From the NCBI GenBank assembly GCA_008508345.1, contig QNGE01003028.1, positions 31,789 through 95,788 of the forward strand: 64,000 nucleotides of DNA. Reading direction: 5' to 3'. Source of the DNA: Paragonimus westermani. Taxonomy: Eukaryota; Platyhelminthes; Trematoda; Plagiorchiida; Troglotrematidae. The translations under genes were made by a program, and so were the position numbers. Every line of letters starts with the position of its first letter. The first letter of the stretch is position 1. This document shows positions 62,556 through 64,000 of the stretch, piece after piece. The notes below the pieces were generated by a model. That model made no database searches and had not been told where the DNA came from. It worked only from the letters and a program-made list of their open reading frames with translations.

Positions 62556-64000
62556 ACGACGGACCGATAAAGCGTAAGTGAAACCGAGGTGCACACAAAG
62601 AACAGTATAGAAATGAAGAGTAAGGATGAACAAACTGTGTGAGAACAAGCCCTGACGAATGGACGATACCAAACCATAACAATACCTCGAGACCAATGTT
62701 CGTGGAGAAAATGATTTGTCGCACGCCTAATTTGACTGGTCGTGTGAGTCCTCACAACGAATGCTCGCAATCAGTGTCATGAAGATTTCGAATGTAAGAA
62801 GAACAATCGACGAGAAAACAATAAACCGAGGCAGAGAGCGTGGTCACAGATTTTCTATCAATCACAAAACAGTCACCAAACAGTCAAATCAGACAGCCAC
62901 ATTAGCACCCTCTGCACTACTTGATTCGGGCAACAGAATAACTGACAACGACGTATAGCAAAACTAGACTGGGAAAGCCGGATGCAAACAAGGCACCACT
63001 GAAAATAGCGTACTACAAACCACCAAGGAGATAACAGAACATTCGTATAACCTCGGATGGTCGAGCAAACGGACATGAAATCGGAGGATTTCAACACTGT
63101 TAGCGGTCAGAAGTAAACACGTGGCAGTTGGAACGCGTAGAAAAACTGAGGAAATTTCTGCAAGGGGTCTCGAAGTCTGGTGTTCAAGGGACGATGCAAC
63201 CGAAGAAAATATGTGCCACTCTATCACCATGAACCTTCAGAAGGTAATTCAGTTTACTTACCGCGATCCTTTTCACCAGAATGAGGTCGCGTGGCCTCTC
63301 TACAAAGCATCATAAGGGAACAGGCTGACCCAAGCTGACCGCCGATTATTGAAAAAGTCCTTTACGACCAACTACTGTTTAATGTGAGAAAAGCAGCAAT
63401 TATTATCCAACGCGATCTTAAAATATGTTCTCACCAAGAAGAAATCCCACAGAACTGAAGAGGGTAAGCACTTTTAATGTTGCCAAGGTCTGTTGGACTA
63501 TTTCTGAGATCGTTGTACTCGGTTCGAACATTGTCGGAAAGTGGCCTGCACTTTACTATCTTCCTCGGATAAACTGCACGGATTATCTTTATTATTACAT
63601 CAGCTGGTGCTACCATTTCCATCACTATTGCTCGTTCCGAGCTCTGTAAAATTTTAAGTGACAAAACGAGACACTGTCCTTCTGAACTTTTTTTGGTAAC
63701 TAGTGCTTCCTGCCATTTCACGATCTGTGAACAGCCGTTTTGCTCCGACTCAGTCAGGGATCATCCCCCATTACTGAGCTGTGCTTGTCCTATCATTTCA
63801 TTCTACGGGAACATTGTTCATTTTCTGATGACTTTTCACATTCGAGATGGGAAACTTAATTTTACTGTCTACTTACCCAATCAATACCGTTTCAAGTTCA
63901 GTTTTTATAGGCACCTTCTCATTAAGCGTTTCAAGGGAATATTCTCTTTCCTGCCGTCGGCAATGTCCCACGAACCATTCTTCCTTTTGTACGAGAGCCC
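62556..64000. other. Unrecognised sequence
   Basis: No coding, RNA or repeat motif recognised on either strand. Confidence 0.4.

Overview
This 64 kb window looks like repeat-rich intergenic or heterochromatic DNA from a flatworm (Platyhelminthes), possibly a diphyllobothriid tapeworm or a large-genome trematode. The basis is the mix of element families, not a host gene: CR1-like LINEs, RTE-type LINEs, a Penelope-like element, and Ty3/Gypsy elements whose gag carries a C-H-C-C zinc finger as in the CsRn1 clade. I recognised no cellular protein-coding gene, rRNA, tRNA or CRISPR. Nearly everything identifiable is a broken retroelement, and the long gaps are unrecognised sequence. Family names (LINE-A/B/C, Gypsy-1/2/3) are my own labels.

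Layout. 0.7-1.7 kb: a Penelope-like endonuclease C-terminus, then about 90 bp downstream a complete-looking type I hammerhead ribozyme, then a solo Gypsy-1 LTR. 4.9-18.3 kb: a 12.8 kb inverted-repeat structure with two 1373 bp arms (5448-6820 and 16875-18247) that are almost identical, around a 10.05 kb spacer holding two Gypsy relics. 19.8-25.0 kb: a Gypsy integrase fragment, a LINE-A fragment and RTE 3' ends lying tail to tail. 25.1-35.8 kb: a second, smaller inverted repeat made of Gypsy-3 LTRs in opposite orientation, also about 10 kb apart. Inside it sits the best preserved element of the window, a 4.74 kb LINE-A (27415-32155, minus strand) inserted cleanly into an older LINE-B copy, followed by a Gypsy-2 relic. 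36-40.3 kb: two LINE-A relics facing each other. 40.8-45.6 kb: a long decayed Gypsy-2 copy on the minus strand. 47-61 kb: scattered LINE fragments, a hammerhead-like motif at 53.35 kb, and a young 268 bp direct repeat (59.95 and 62.29 kb).

Function. LINE-A ORF2 (endonuclease plus reverse transcriptase) is open with all catalytic motifs visible. Its ORF1 is interrupted by one TAG inside a PHD-type zinc finger that has also lost one cysteine. The other elements carry frameshifts, stops or deletions. The strongest items for follow-up are the Penelope-associated ribozyme, the large inverted repeat whose identity ends abruptly inside an RTE copy, and the LINE-A/LINE-B nest, for which the window contains its own uninterrupted paralogue.
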